This document shows positions 39,338 through 49,334 of a stretch of 64,000 nt of DNA, piece after piece. The notes under the pieces were generated by a model that saw only the letters and a list, made by a program, of their open reading frames with translations, was not told the DNA's origin and made no database searches. Position 1 is the first letter of the stretch; each line of letters opens with the position of its first letter. The DNA comes from a virus: the IMG/VR virus record IMGVR_UViG_3300043399_000446, positions 1 to 64,000 of that record; one strand, 5' to 3'. The position numbers and the translations under genes were made by a program.

Positions 39338-41857
39338 TTAATCTTTAGGTAAAATTGTTTCTCTAGGAAACAATACATAAAAATCTTCGCTGTCGATAGG
39401 ATTAGGAGTAGGAGTAGCACTTGGTAAGTCAGTATACTCCCAAATTGGTGGATCTATTTCTGTCCTATCAATATCATAGGTAATACTTTTATCAACTGTA
39501 AATCTATCAATTTGGAAATTAATTTCATTTAACCTATAGTTTCTGCCTATTGGATCTTTCCAATTATTGTTTATATTATTTGCTATAGTTTTTGCAAATC
39601 CGGGCTTAGTGTAACAAATAACCCAAGCTTGTGTGTACCCTAAAGTACTACCATTTTCTTGCTGTGAAGTCATCCATAATGGTAATAATGAGCTATCAGG
39701 TTCTTCTCCTAAAACATCACCTACTTGAACCCTCATATTGTAAAGTGAGTTTGGATGCAATATCTGTGCGAAGCCTGGACTTAGGCTTGTATAGTATTCT
39801 TTACCTAATATCTCTATCCAACTGACATAAATGTTCACAACGCTAGTCCAATAAGGACCTAAAAATAAGGGTATCAATCTAGGCCAAACTATAGTTTTTG
39901 GTATACTCGCGCCTTCAGGATTTACTAGGTTATCAACTACCTCGCTATATACAACTTCGTATACTACTTCTCCTAAATTGTTTTTTGCTATGGCCGTTTT
40001 TATTTCACCTAAAGTAATGTTTCTCCAATAATGATTTTCATTAATGGCGGATAAGTACTGATTAATATCACTGGCGTAAATATTATAGGAGTGTGCATAA
40101 ATTACGCTTGTTGCTTTCCCAAAATATATGTCATCAGGTCTATATAAAAATTCTTGGGGTATCAGTTCATTATTTTGTAATAAGCTATTTAAAATTTCTC
40201 TATCTTCTATACTTGGTGATGCTTTAATGTATAGTTTATCTGTAGGTTGTGCATATCTTTGTAGAACATTAATAGTAAATTCCTTCGATAATGTAACTAC
40301 TGAAAATTCTGGAGAAAATGCTCTTATTTCAAATGAAAACTCTGTGTTAGTTCCTAAAGGTAATTCTACGCTTGTGGGTTGGTTTGCAACAACCCCTGTT
40401 ATTTCGCCATTATTTAATAAAGATAAATTAGGTGGCAAGCTTCCATTAATAATTTCATATTGTAAATCAACATCCGATATTGCTGCTACTCTTAGGGTAC
40501 TTATAGTGCCATTAAATATCGTTCCTAAATCTTTTGGAGTTATCCAAGTAATTACGCCTTTTACAGTCTTATATACTAGTAAGGAAAAATTAAATATTGG
40601 ACTAACTACTGCTAGATTATTACTTTTTATAACTCTAACTGAAAAATTAAATTCCTGTATGCCTTCTTCATCTAGAATAGGTGTTCCTACTATCCATCCG
40701 GTCTGAGAATCTCCTGATAAGAATGTAGGAGTATTAAGGAATTGATATATTAGTGTAGAACCATCAAAATCATATCCTAGAATTCTAAAAGCAAAATAAT
40801 TATTACTTTCTTTTTTACCTATGTCTGCAAATGATGTTAACGGTACAGTAAATTGCTGACTAGGTTCAGCTGGTACTATATAATATCCAAAATTCTCAGG
40901 GTCACTCTTGCTTATGTTAAATGTAAGTGGTCTAGTGTTTAATATAGTAGGTATTCTGGTATTAGGCAAATATCCTGGCCCACCTGAAAAAACGGAAGTA
41001 TTTTGATTAATTATTGTAATCGAATATTCAGAAGTATCATTACCTAATGGGCTATTCAATCTTAAGACAAAGGTATAGGTTTGGATAGTAGGAGATCCAG
41101 ACGAAACGCTGGGTAATGTTGTAGTCATAAATCCTGTTCCAGAATTTAGAATTACAATAGGCCCATTTTGTGTAGAACTAATAGTAAAAGTCGTACTATT
41201 CAGTATTTCTTTTACATAATACGTAGTTCCTTCAGAAATTCCACCAAAAACACTGCCTGAAAATATTATAGGCCTACCGACAACAAACCCTGTAGTACTT
41301 ATACAAGTAAAAGTATTATTAGAATTATCAGTAATAGTCGTGGCTGTCTCAACTAAGGGAGAACTAATGTTTATTAAAGGAGCTTGTGGATATCCCCTTA
41401 GTATTCCTAATTCATTAATTTCTAATCCTGGGGGTAGGATACCTTCTTTTACTTCGATGTAAACAGGATTGTCTGGGTTAGGATTTGAATACTCAATGGC
41501 TAATTCGACCCAGGTACTATCTAATACACTTAATAAATCACCTTCAGGTGTCGTAAACTGAGGAATAGCCGCACCTGAAATAGTGATAGAAAATGTTCTA
41601 TCTCTTAAACCACCTAAATTATCAATAGCGCGTAAACTAAATGTATATATAGTATCTTTGTCAACTGTAGCAGGAGTACCACTTAGTACACCTGTATTTT
41701 GAAATGTTACTCCTTCAGGTAAATCTCCACTCAAAAAAATGTAGGAAACACTTACTGCGGGACTTACAGGAGTTGCGATAAAAGTATATTCAAGAAAGAT
41801 TTGTGCAGGGAAACTGCCTAAACTTCCTGATTTTGTTTGCCAAATAGGTTGTGCCAT
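39338..41857 (-). CDS. large Ig-like (He_PIG / cadherin type) structural protein
   Basis: 839 residues with at least four putative Ig-like repeats, marked by the LP-G-NTGVLSGTP pattern: LPEGVTFQNTGVLSGTPATV near residue 47, LPPGLEINELGILRGYP near 140, and LPPNLSLLNNGEITGV near 475. IYTFSLRAIDN-type strands follow each. The last 250 residues are different and more helical, perhaps the baseplate- or fibre-attachment part. Probably a tail or fibre protein. Its stop is separated by a single base from the start of the gene before it in the window order (the endolysin ends upstream at 41859). Confidence 0.75.
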   Translation of the reverse strand: MAQPIWQTKSGSLGSFPAQIFLEYTFIATPVSPAVSVSYIFLSGDLPEGVTFQNTGVLSGTPATVDKDTIYTFSLRAIDNLGGLRDRTFSITISGAAIPQFTTPEGDLLSVLDSTWVELAIEYSNPNPDNPVYIEVKEGILPPGLEINELGILRGYPQAPLINISSPLVETATTITDNSNNTFTCISTTGFVVGRPIIFSGSVFGGISEGTTYYVKEILNSTTFTISSTQNGPIVILNSGTGFMTTTLPSVSSGSPTIQTYTFVLRLNSPLGNDTSEYSITIINQNTSVFSGGPGYLPNTRIPTILNTRPLTFNISKSDPENFGYYIVPAEPSQQFTVPLTSFADIGKKESNNYFAFRILGYDFDGSTLIYQFLNTPTFLSGDSQTGWIVGTPILDEEGIQEFNFSVRVIKSNNLAVVSPIFNFSLLVYKTVKGVITWITPKDLGTIFNGTISTLRVAAISDVDLQYEIINGSLPPNLSLLNNGEITGVVANQPTSVELPLGTNTEFSFEIRAFSPEFSVVTLSKEFTINVLQRYAQPTDKLYIKASPSIEDREILNSLLQNNELIPQEFLYRPDDIYFGKATSVIYAHSYNIYASDINQYLSAINENHYWRNITLGEIKTAIAKNNLGEVVYEVVYSEVVDNLVNPEGASIPKTIVWPRLIPLFLGPYWTSVVNIYVSWIEILGKEYYTSLSPGFAQILHPNSLYNMRVQVGDVLGEEPDSSLLPLWMTSQQENGSTLGYTQAWVICYTKPGFAKTIANNINNNWKDPIGRNYRLNEINFQIDRFTVDKSITYDIDRTEIDPPIWEYTDLPSATPTPNPIDSEDFYVLFPRETILPKD

Positions 41858-41858
41858 A

Positions 41859-42479
41859 TTATCCTTTTAGGTATTTTAACGCAATATCATAATGATGCTG
41901 TCTATCTGCCAATCCATTAGTTCCACCATTGATTCTTTTTGTTAAGCCAATAAAATCATTTCTATCACAAAACGCATTTAGTTTGTTAGTATCCCAAAAC
42001 CATCCTGCACTTACACATGCTCCTGAGGGTGTTTCTAAGTATTCTACTGCTGCATCCAAGTCCATTTCTAACGATTTTGCGAATCTTGTATAATTATCTC
42101 TGCCTGTTATTTGTATCAACCCTCTGCCTCTAAACTTCCATCCGTCACCTGATTTTTCATCACCATTTTTCATACGATTTGCATATACGCGATTAGCTAT
42201 TTTCTCTGGATTTCTTGCGTATTGATTTGCTAATTCTCTTGTAGGAAAATATCTAGGGAATATGCGCAATAACCCATCAGCAGAATAGTTCAAATTTTCT
42301 ATTACAAGGTTAAATCCACCTGATTCGTGTGCAAGTTGTGCTAAAAACGCCGCAGTTCTTTCCTCAGTATCCAATATATTATAATACATTGCTATAGTAT
42401 ATAAAGGCCCCACGTATCGTTCTAACACAATTCTACGTGTTCCTGGACAAACTTTTTGTAATAATTCTATAGTAATCAT
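41859..42479 (-). CDS. GH19-type endolysin (chitinase/lysozyme family)
   Basis: 206 residues. The GH19 catalytic glutamate lies in LAHESGGF (E52) and the second acid in IENLNYSADGLLRIFP (E61), followed by the conserved fold elements WKFRGRGLIQITGRDNY and SAGWFWDTNKLN. It cuts peptidoglycan at lysis or forms part of the virion. No signal peptide or membrane helix, so it needs a holin such as the candidate at 31371. It sits between fibre genes, so a tail-associated role is possible. Confidence 0.92.
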   Translation of the reverse strand: MITIELLQKVCPGTRRIVLERYVGPLYTIAMYYNILDTEERTAAFLAQLAHESGGFNLVIENLNYSADGLLRIFPRYFPTRELANQYARNPEKIANRVYANRMKNGDEKSGDGWKFRGRGLIQITGRDNYTRFAKSLEMDLDAAVEYLETPSGACVSAGWFWDTNKLNAFCDRNDFIGLTKRINGGTNGLADRQHHYDIALKYLKG

Positions 42480-42494
42480 AATTTTTCCTAATTA

Positions 42495-43709
42495 TTAGGA
42501 TATAGCTCCTATAATATACCATTGAGTTGTTGAGGCTGCGATATAATTTATAGTGGAGTTAGCTGCTTGAACATATGCTGCATTAGCAGATCCAAACCCT
42601 ATAGATGCGTTACTAGCTGGAAACACATTCAAGGTGTCTGATGTAGTATTTGTTATGTAAATAACTAATCCAGATACAGCTACAGGTAATATAACACTGT
42701 TTGCACCTGAAGTTACCGTACTAACTATATTTATTGTATTTCCCAATGCTGTGGCAGTACCTTGTGTAGTACCTGCAGCACTTATGCCTGTTTGTACTGA
42801 ATTTATTAAATATTGATTGGTTCTTAAGTTACCGCCTTGAATATTTCCTGTTGCTGTTATTAGACCTGTAGTGCTTATATTACCTATGTTAGCATTACCT
42901 ACAATATTTGCAGTGCCATTAGTCCTAATTACCAAATTACCAACATTAGCAGTTCCTGTAACAAATACATTACTAAGATTACCCACCGAAGTAATATTAG
43001 GTTGTGCACCAACACTAACGGTATTCGCTACATTTGAAAATGCTGATCTTAGGTTAGGAACCTGAGTAGTTGAAGTAACTATTAAAGGTGCGTTGCCTGT
43101 AGCTATTGTAGAAATTAAACGAGAACCCGTAATATTACCTGAGGCCGTTACTAAAGTGACACCTATATTACCTATGTTAGCATTACCTGATACACTTAGG
43201 CTTGCTAATGCACCAAGTGATGTAATATTGGGCTGAGACGCTGTAATTATTGTGCCACCTAAAAAATTTGCGCTTATTAAATTAGCGCCTAATAAAGATC
43301 CTCCATTACCGCTACCCAATAAAATATCATCGCTAAATATGGCTGTATTTGCTGAAATATTGTTGACACCTAAAATATTTCCGCCCGTACCATTGGCAAT
43401 TACTATGGAACTTTCAATATTTACATTCCCTATATTAGCATTACCTGTTATACTTAAATTTGCTAGTATTCCTAATGAAGTAATATTAGGTTGTGCATTG
43501 GTTGTAACCGTACCTGCATTAATTGCACTATTGGACCAATCTAAATTACCTTGACTGTCAATAATTAAAACTTGTGATGTTGAACCTGTATTAGCCGGTA
43601 AATTTAAAGAATAAGGCGCGGTTGCCCTATTAGAAGATAAAGTTATACCTTGTAACCCTATTTGAAAACTATTACTAGTAGTTCCTGCTAATTTTATTTT
43701 ATTCGCCAT
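42495..43709 (-). CDS. repeat-rich fibre-type structural protein, paralogue 1
   Basis: 404 residues built of imperfect repeats of about 25-50 residues around QPNITSLG-LA-LSITGNANIGN, each a beta turn pattern. The C-terminal 80 residues are a separate domain (LPVAVSGLVIYITNTTSD and AASTTQWYIIGAIS). Related to the two proteins to its right. AAAGGA precedes the ATG, and a hairpin and a TATAAATA octamer lie upstream. Probably trimeric beta-helical fibre. Confidence 0.8.
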   Translation of the reverse strand: MANKIKLAGTTSNSFQIGLQGITLSSNRATAPYSLNLPANTGSTSQVLIIDSQGNLDWSNSAINAGTVTTNAQPNITSLGILANLSITGNANIGNVNIESSIVIANGTGGNILGVNNISANTAIFSDDILLGSGNGGSLLGANLISANFLGGTIITASQPNITSLGALASLSVSGNANIGNIGVTLVTASGNITGSRLISTIATGNAPLIVTSTTQVPNLRSAFSNVANTVSVGAQPNITSVGNLSNVFVTGTANVGNLVIRTNGTANIVGNANIGNISTTGLITATGNIQGGNLRTNQYLINSVQTGISAAGTTQGTATALGNTINIVSTVTSGANSVILPVAVSGLVIYITNTTSDTLNVFPASNASIGFGSANAAYVQAANSTINYIAASTTQWYIIGAIS

Positions 43710-43733
43710 TTTCGCATTCCTTTAAGAAGAACA

Positions 43734-43758
43734 GGAGAGTTGCGGCTAACAACTCTCC
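43734..43758 (-). other. hairpin in the leader between two fibre genes
   Basis: A 9-bp stem (GGAGAGTTG and CAACTCTCC) with a 7-base loop, downstream of a late promoter and upstream of the ATG at 43709. No U-run, so more likely an mRNA-stabilising or processing hairpin than a terminator. Confidence 0.55.
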
Positions 43759-43772
43759 CACGATTACAACTT

Positions 43773-43780
43773 TATTTATA
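43773..43780 (-). promoter_or_regulatory. consensus late promoter TATAAATA
   Basis: Exact T4 late octamer on the minus strand, right behind the stop of the upstream fibre gene. Confidence 0.7.
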
Positions 43781-43781
43781 A

Positions 43782-45281
43782 TTAAATTGGTAAGGCATAA
43801 GTTATTAGAACTCTACCCGAACCTCCTGATGCCCCTGCAGCAGTGTAATATAATTCTACATTAATGGGGGTTCCCACTGGACCCACTGATGAAGGAACGT
43901 CGTATCTACCTACTGTTGTCAAGTCGCTATCACCGGCACCAGCAAATTGAGTAGGAATACCTTGTGGACCCACAGTGATAGTTGCTCCAGTGCCACCGCT
44001 GAATGCTGAATCAACGATAATGCTTACTGTGTCAACAATAGCATTTGCAGGTAAAGTAAATGCACTTATTGTAGCATTTGAACTGACAACGAAAGGTGTG
44101 CTTACAACCGTCATCATACCTACAGGCTGTGGTGCACTCCAACTTAAGTTTCCATTTCCGTCAGTTGATAAGAATTCACCTGCATTTCCGCCTGAAATCT
44201 TGACATTAGAAACAGGACCTAGGTTAGCAACACCATCTACTGTTAGACCTGTTAGAGTTCCAACAGAAGTAATGTTTGTCTGTGCATTTGTTAATATAGT
44301 ACCACTTAAATTACCAATGAATGTGTCAGCGCGTACATTACCTAACGTTGTCCAGTTAACAACTTCATTGTTGATACTTACTTGACTACCAAATGCAAAT
44401 TCACTATTACTTGTGTCCCAGCCCATAAATGCTGTTGCACCTGCATTACCAGCAGTGTTCCAATAGTTTAATGCAGTACCAACGTCATAATTAGTGTTAG
44501 AAGTTAGTGGACCACCATTAGAACTTTGTAATTGTATGATTGGATCTTTTACTGACAATGTATCAACATTAATGTATGTTAAATTACCATTGACAGTTAA
44601 ATTACCACCAACTAAAACGTTACCTTGAACATCTAAATTTGTTAATGTACCAACGCTTGTAATATTAGGTTGTGCATTTGACGTAACAGTCTCAGCTATT
44701 AAAGCGTTTGCTACCTGTCCTGTTATATTAGCAGCCGTAATACTTGTTAGTAACGCACCATTTCCGCTTAAGTTTGTAGCGAATAATGTATTAGTATCAG
44801 TGTTAAATGTGAAGTTAGCACTAGCACCAAATGAACCGCTACTGTTGAACTGAACTTGTGTATTATCACCACCTGCCTGTTGGAAATCAACAGGAGCGCC
44901 ATTTGCGTAATAATAGTTATCAGTTAGAATACCACCTGTACTTATATTACCTGTAACGTTAGCATTTCCTGATACACTTAGATTTGCCAGTGTACCAAGT
45001 GATGTGATATTGGGTTGTGAGCTTGAAGTAACTGTATCAGCAACTAATGCATTTGCTACTTGACCAACAATGTTAGCTGCTACAATGTTAGTTAAGCCTG
45101 CTGCATTACCTACGAAAATACCTTCAGATGCAGTAATATTACCTGCAGTTAGGCTTACAAAAGAGGTATTTGCACCATTTTTTACTTCAAGATTACCTGA
45201 AGCATTTTGTAGCAAAGGACCCGTAAATCCTAATTGGAAATTACCTCCTTGGGTACCTTTAATTTTAATCCATGTACTCAT
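43782..45281 (-). CDS. repeat-rich fibre-type structural protein, paralogue 2
   Basis: 499 residues with the same QPNITS-GTL-NL-V-GNANV repeat unit. A TWIKIKGTQGGNFQLGFTGP opening is shared with paralogue 1 (ANKIKLAGTTSNSFQIGLQG). The C-terminal 120 residues (MMTVVSTPFVVSSNATISAF onward) are a separate beta domain similar in position to the tip of paralogue 3. Probably a tail fibre. Confidence 0.8.
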   Translation of the reverse strand: MSTWIKIKGTQGGNFQLGFTGPLLQNASGNLEVKNGANTSFVSLTAGNITASEGIFVGNAAGLTNIVAANIVGQVANALVADTVTSSSQPNITSLGTLANLSVSGNANVTGNISTGGILTDNYYYANGAPVDFQQAGGDNTQVQFNSSGSFGASANFTFNTDTNTLFATNLSGNGALLTSITAANITGQVANALIAETVTSNAQPNITSVGTLTNLDVQGNVLVGGNLTVNGNLTYINVDTLSVKDPIIQLQSSNGGPLTSNTNYDVGTALNYWNTAGNAGATAFMGWDTSNSEFAFGSQVSINNEVVNWTTLGNVRADTFIGNLSGTILTNAQTNITSVGTLTGLTVDGVANLGPVSNVKISGGNAGEFLSTDGNGNLSWSAPQPVGMMTVVSTPFVVSSNATISAFTLPANAIVDTVSIIVDSAFSGGTGATITVGPQGIPTQFAGAGDSDLTTVGRYDVPSSVGPVGTPINVELYYTAAGASGGSGRVLITYALPI

Positions 45282-45293
45282 TTTTATATTCCT

Positions 45294-47120
45294 TTATTTA
45301 AAATTGATTATTAAGAGTCCCTCACCTGTGGAGCTTAAACCCGAATCAATGGTTAAAATTAATTGGGTAGCTAAGGCATATTTATACGCAGGTGAAACCG
45401 TATATGTGCCCACTGAATTTGCTAAACAGTCTGTAGTTGTAAACAATCTATTAGCATTTAAAGAATCTCCCACACTTAGTGTAGGGTTAGTACCATTAAA
45501 TGGTGTATTTATTATTATTGAAATTTCTGTTATTATAGTATTAGCTGCAACTAGAACTAAATTTAATAAAGATGCCGATGTATAACTAAACGGTGTTTTA
45601 ATAGTTCCCGCAACATTGTTTGCTACATTAGCAGTTTCAGCATATGAAACTATAGCATTTAATGTGCCTGAAACACTTAGATTACCTGTAACATCTAAGC
45701 CTGATTGGCTGAATACTGCAATATTAGATGTTCCTCCTATACTAGCAGTAATATTTCCGCCGGCTGCTGGTATAGATAGATTTGAATCACCGTTTATTAT
45801 ATTAGATACTGCCACATTACCAAGCGAAATATTACTTAAAAGACCCCCATCACCAATAAAGTAGTTAGCTGTAATGGTGTCAACACCTAAAATATTTCCG
45901 CCTGTCCCATTCCCAATAATTATTGCATCTTGGGCATTTAAGTTACCTATATTAGCATTGCTAGTAACACTTAAACTGTTAAGAGTACCTATTGAAGTAA
46001 TATTAGGTTGTGATGGCGTTGTGATTGTACCTGCTAAATAGTTAGCACTAATTAAATTTGCACCTATTAAAGAACCACCGGTGCCATTACCTAAATTTAA
46101 TTCTCCCTCTAAATTAGCACCATTGCTATGTACCTGTAATATATTTGATACGCCATTAATACTAGTATTAACATTGCCATTTAATTCTACAATTACACTA
46201 CTATTTCCGTTAACGATTGCAGTTCCATTTCCTATGTTACTAGATGTAGTGCTCCAAGATAGGTTACCTGATCCATCAGTAGTTAGTACTTGTCCACTTG
46301 ATCCTCCGGTAATTATTATATTACTTACATTACCTAAATTAGCTGTGCCTGCTACTCTTAAATTTGCTAATATTCCAACTGAAGTAATATTAGGTTGTGC
46401 AGAGGTTCGTAAAGTACCATAAAAGGAATTGGATGTGATATTATTTGCACCTAAAATATCTCCACCCGAACCTGAAGCTATAACTACGGAATCTTCAGCG
46501 ACTTGTAATACATTAGCTACACCATTAACACTCGTATTGACATTTCCATTTAATTCTACAACTACATTACTATTTCCGTTTATTATAGCGGTGCCATTAG
46601 CTTGATTTGTTGCCCAAGATAAATTTCCAGAACCATCGGTGGTTAGAAATTGCCCAATTGTTCCGCCTCTGATAATTACATTACTTACATTACCTAAATT
46701 AGCAATTCCTGATACATTTAGTGATGAAAGTGTACCCGTTGTTGCTGATATGTTACCTGATAAATTAATATTATTAACAGTATCTATGTCTGTTGGTAAT
46801 TCAATATATAAAGTTTGGTTTGAATCTATTAAAGTTGCCGTGGTAGGTAATGTACTAGGTATAGTTTGTGTGAATAAATATAAAGTACTTGAATATGTCC
46901 TAACGCAGGCAATTTTAGCAGAAATAACAACATCACCTGTAGGTTTAGGTGTTACCGTTATACCTGCGCCCGGAGTTTTATTAACAGATGACACGCCCGT
47001 GGTTACTTGATTTTGGAATAATTGATTAAAATTTTCTTGAGTTTTTTGAAAAGCGGATCTTATAGGATCCGCACTAGGGTCGTCTGGAAAATCCCCAAAA
47101 TCTATATTTTTTTGACTCAC
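45294..47120 (-). CDS. repeat-rich fibre-type structural protein, paralogue 3
   Basis: 608 residues from GTG 47120, chosen because AAAGGA lies nine bases upstream; an in-frame ATG at 47129 touches AAAGGA directly and is less likely. The N-terminus (SQKNIDFGDFPDDPSADPIR, then QKTQENFNQLF) is the usual baseplate-attachment opening of such proteins. The body is made of the same QPNITS repeat as its two neighbours. The C-terminal domain (AETANVANNVAG onward) resembles that of paralogue 2. Confidence 0.8.
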   Translation of the reverse strand: MSQKNIDFGDFPDDPSADPIRSAFQKTQENFNQLFQNQVTTGVSSVNKTPGAGITVTPKPTGDVVISAKIACVRTYSSTLYLFTQTIPSTLPTTATLIDSNQTLYIELPTDIDTVNNINLSGNISATTGTLSSLNVSGIANLGNVSNVIIRGGTIGQFLTTDGSGNLSWATNQANGTAIINGNSNVVVELNGNVNTSVNGVANVLQVAEDSVVIASGSGGDILGANNITSNSFYGTLRTSAQPNITSVGILANLRVAGTANLGNVSNIIITGGSSGQVLTTDGSGNLSWSTTSSNIGNGTAIVNGNSSVIVELNGNVNTSINGVSNILQVHSNGANLEGELNLGNGTGGSLIGANLISANYLAGTITTPSQPNITSIGTLNSLSVTSNANIGNLNAQDAIIIGNGTGGNILGVDTITANYFIGDGGLLSNISLGNVAVSNIINGDSNLSIPAAGGNITASIGGTSNIAVFSQSGLDVTGNLSVSGTLNAIVSYAETANVANNVAGTIKTPFSYTSASLLNLVLVAANTIITEISIIINTPFNGTNPTLSVGDSLNANRLFTTTDCLANSVGTYTVSPAYKYALATQLILTIDSGLSSTGEGLLIINFK

Positions 47121-47144
47121 CGTTATCATTCCTTTACGATAATG

Positions 47145-47152
47145 TATTTATC
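47145..47152 (-). promoter_or_regulatory. late promoter of the fibre cluster
   Basis: GATAAATA on the minus strand, 24 bases before the GTG at 47120. Confidence 0.6.
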
Positions 47153-47168
47153 AAAAGTTTGTCCAAAA

Positions 47169-47195
47169 AAATACCCGGGAATTCCCCGGGTATTT
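47169..47195 (-). terminator. rho-independent terminator behind the core-like gene
   Basis: An 11-bp stem (AAATACCCGGG and CCCGGGTATTT) with a 5-base loop, followed on the minus strand by a run of T. It closes the transcript of the gene ending at 47211, just before the late promoter of the fibre cluster. Confidence 0.88.
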
Positions 47196-47210
47196 AAAAT
47201 GCAGTTTATT

Positions 47211-49322
47211 TTACTTTAATCCTGCTAGCTTTTTCCAGTCAGTTAAAGAATCACCTTCTGTTACTTTAACTGATGTGTGGGGTAGCGTTGTTTGATCACG
47301 CTTTTGTTTATTCAACCCACCTGATATTACCTTAGTCATAAAATCCATATCCGCTTCAAATGTATCATCAGCACTGTTTGCAAATGATTCTTCTAATCCA
47401 TCATCCTGTTCTTCATCTGATTCTTCTTCAAGTTTAGAATCATCTGCACCTGCTGAATTTGCTAATCCTATGTTATCAGCAGCGATTTCTTTATCTTCTG
47501 CGTCGACTTCTTCTGCACCTGAATCGGGAGGATTATCTTCAGAAACTTCAAATTCCATCTGATCCTCTGTTTCGACTTCATCAACCATTTCTTTATCGCC
47601 GCAAGAATGTCCTGCTTCCAGCATGCCACCGCATTCTTGGCATGTTTCTTTATGACCGTCACATTGGCAATCTTGCATACCGCAATCAGGGCATACTTCA
47701 CCGTGTTCGTGATCGTGACTACCCATCTCATCAGCATAATCGTGAGAATCATCATGTGAGCCACCTGGCATACCTGTTCCAGCTACTTTCTTAATTAGTG
47801 CCATCATACCATCATGATCGTCAACTACTGTAAGATCGCCATGTTGTTTAACCGTATCTTGGTCAGCATGTGAAACTCCATAGTCGCTAGGTTGTTCTTC
47901 ACCGCCTAGAATTCCCATTTGCTTTACTAAAGCCATAAGCTTGTCTGCATCACTATCGCTAGCAGTTACACTTACTGAATCAGGAGCACCCATTTGACCT
48001 TTTGATACAGAAATGCTCATCCCTTCTTCGATGGCTTCACCTTCAGTTAGAAGTTCATTTAGTTGGTTGTCCCAACCTTCAAATGCCATCATCATTTCAT
48101 CAACTTTAGCATCATAATCTGATGTATCTTTGAAAGTTTTGCCACCAACACTAAACTTTTCACCTTTTTCTGCTTTTGCTAATGCTGCTGTGAAAGCATT
48201 TCCTTCTTCCATTTCATCTTCCATTGCTGGCATAGCTTGACTTGCCATTCCAGAAACTGTTGCTGCGGGCATTTCTTCACCAACTACTACACCACGCATT
48301 GGCATGATACCATAGCATTCGTCAAGACCCATTTTGTATCCTTCGTGATACATACGAGCTTCTTCGCTGCCTTCATCATAACGGCAGTGATAACTTTCTT
48401 TAGCAAGAGCGTGTGATTTGCCTCTGTGGTGTGCTGCTTTTAGGCGTTGATCCATGCCTTCTTCTACTTTCTTTTTCTTTTTATCACCAGCAGCCTTCTT
48501 CATGGTTTCTTTCTTGTTTCCATCTTTATCTAAGTCTAGAAAATCTGGTTTTGATCCTTTTGCTTCTAATGTTAAAGGAGATGCTAATGCGTCATTTGGT
48601 GGCATATCAGCTTCATTAGTTTTAGCACGTAGTTTAGCTAATACTGCACCTGCTACTTTTTCACCACGCTCTTTTGAACCATAATGCTCGCCCGCACTCT
48701 TAGCAATCTTAGCAAACTGCTTACCAGGCTTACCAATGTCTTTACCTGCACGGGCTGCCTTAGCTGAGTAATCGGCTTCACCTAGCTCGCTACCTGCCAA
48801 ACTCATTTCACCCTTGCCAATAGCTTGTTTGATTGTGTTAGCTAGTTGTGGATTAGCAACTTGTCCTAATACTTTAGTACCTTGTTTGATTACTTGTGTA
48901 GATGCTTTAGCTGGTTCTATAGTTAATTGTTCTGCTTCGGCTAGCATATCCAACTCAGCAATCCAATCTTTTAGGCTTTCTTTGACTTTCTTTTTCTCTG
49001 ATGGCTCCTTGTCAGATAGCTTGTGCTTTGTTTTTCCTAGCTTTTCTAGTTCTTTGCTTTTCTTAGGAACGCTACCTACAATATAACGCTGTAACTCTGA
49101 TGCTCCACCATAACGCTTTGATGTATCAGCTTCACCACCTGCTTTACGAGGACGGCCGCGGCCACGCTTTTCAGCAGGAGCCGCAGTTTTTTTCTCACCA
49201 TCTTCGTCATCTTCGTCATCATGTTGTGCGGCGCCACCATAAGCTTTACCTGCGACTTTTCTTGATGTCATTTCAGCTTCGTTAAGCTGGTCTAGTTTTC
49301 CTAAAAGACTTTTGAAATCCAT
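47211..49322 (-). CDS. large modular internal/core-like protein with many prohead-protease-type sites
   Basis: 703 residues, very charged. The N-terminus MDFKSLLGKLDQLNE carries an L-x-E site, and further L/I-x-E sites recur (LAE, LGE, LTE, IEE). Modules in order: an AT-hook RGRGRPRK near 55, helical LRAKTNEADMPPNDA and FLDLDKDGNKK segments, a SYHCRYDEGSEEARMYHEGY block, and a His/Asp/Cys-rich zinc part (CPDCGMQDCQCDGHKE, CQECGG). The tail is acidic and ends LTDWKKLAGLK. It resembles proteins located with head genes of T4-like cyanophages. A scaffold or internal-protein precursor cut into peptides is possible. Function unproven. Confidence 0.7.
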   Translation of the reverse strand: MDFKSLLGKLDQLNEAEMTSRKVAGKAYGGAAQHDDEDDEDGEKKTAAPAEKRGRGRPRKAGGEADTSKRYGGASELQRYIVGSVPKKSKELEKLGKTKHKLSDKEPSEKKKVKESLKDWIAELDMLAEAEQLTIEPAKASTQVIKQGTKVLGQVANPQLANTIKQAIGKGEMSLAGSELGEADYSAKAARAGKDIGKPGKQFAKIAKSAGEHYGSKERGEKVAGAVLAKLRAKTNEADMPPNDALASPLTLEAKGSKPDFLDLDKDGNKKETMKKAAGDKKKKKVEEGMDQRLKAAHHRGKSHALAKESYHCRYDEGSEEARMYHEGYKMGLDECYGIMPMRGVVVGEEMPAATVSGMASQAMPAMEDEMEEGNAFTAALAKAEKGEKFSVGGKTFKDTSDYDAKVDEMMMAFEGWDNQLNELLTEGEAIEEGMSISVSKGQMGAPDSVSVTASDSDADKLMALVKQMGILGGEEQPSDYGVSHADQDTVKQHGDLTVVDDHDGMMALIKKVAGTGMPGGSHDDSHDYADEMGSHDHEHGEVCPDCGMQDCQCDGHKETCQECGGMLEAGHSCGDKEMVDEVETEDQMEFEVSEDNPPDSGAEEVDAEDKEIAADNIGLANSAGADDSKLEEESDEEQDDGLEESFANSADDTFEADMDFMTKVISGGLNKQKRDQTTLPHTSVKVTEGDSLTDWKKLAGLK

Positions 49323-49334
49323 TTTAAGTTCCTT

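Noticed and set aside
42800-47100. CRISPR array or other non-coding repeat
   Set aside because: Repeats are imperfect, continuous and in frame with the fibre proteins; no constant repeats with unique spacers.
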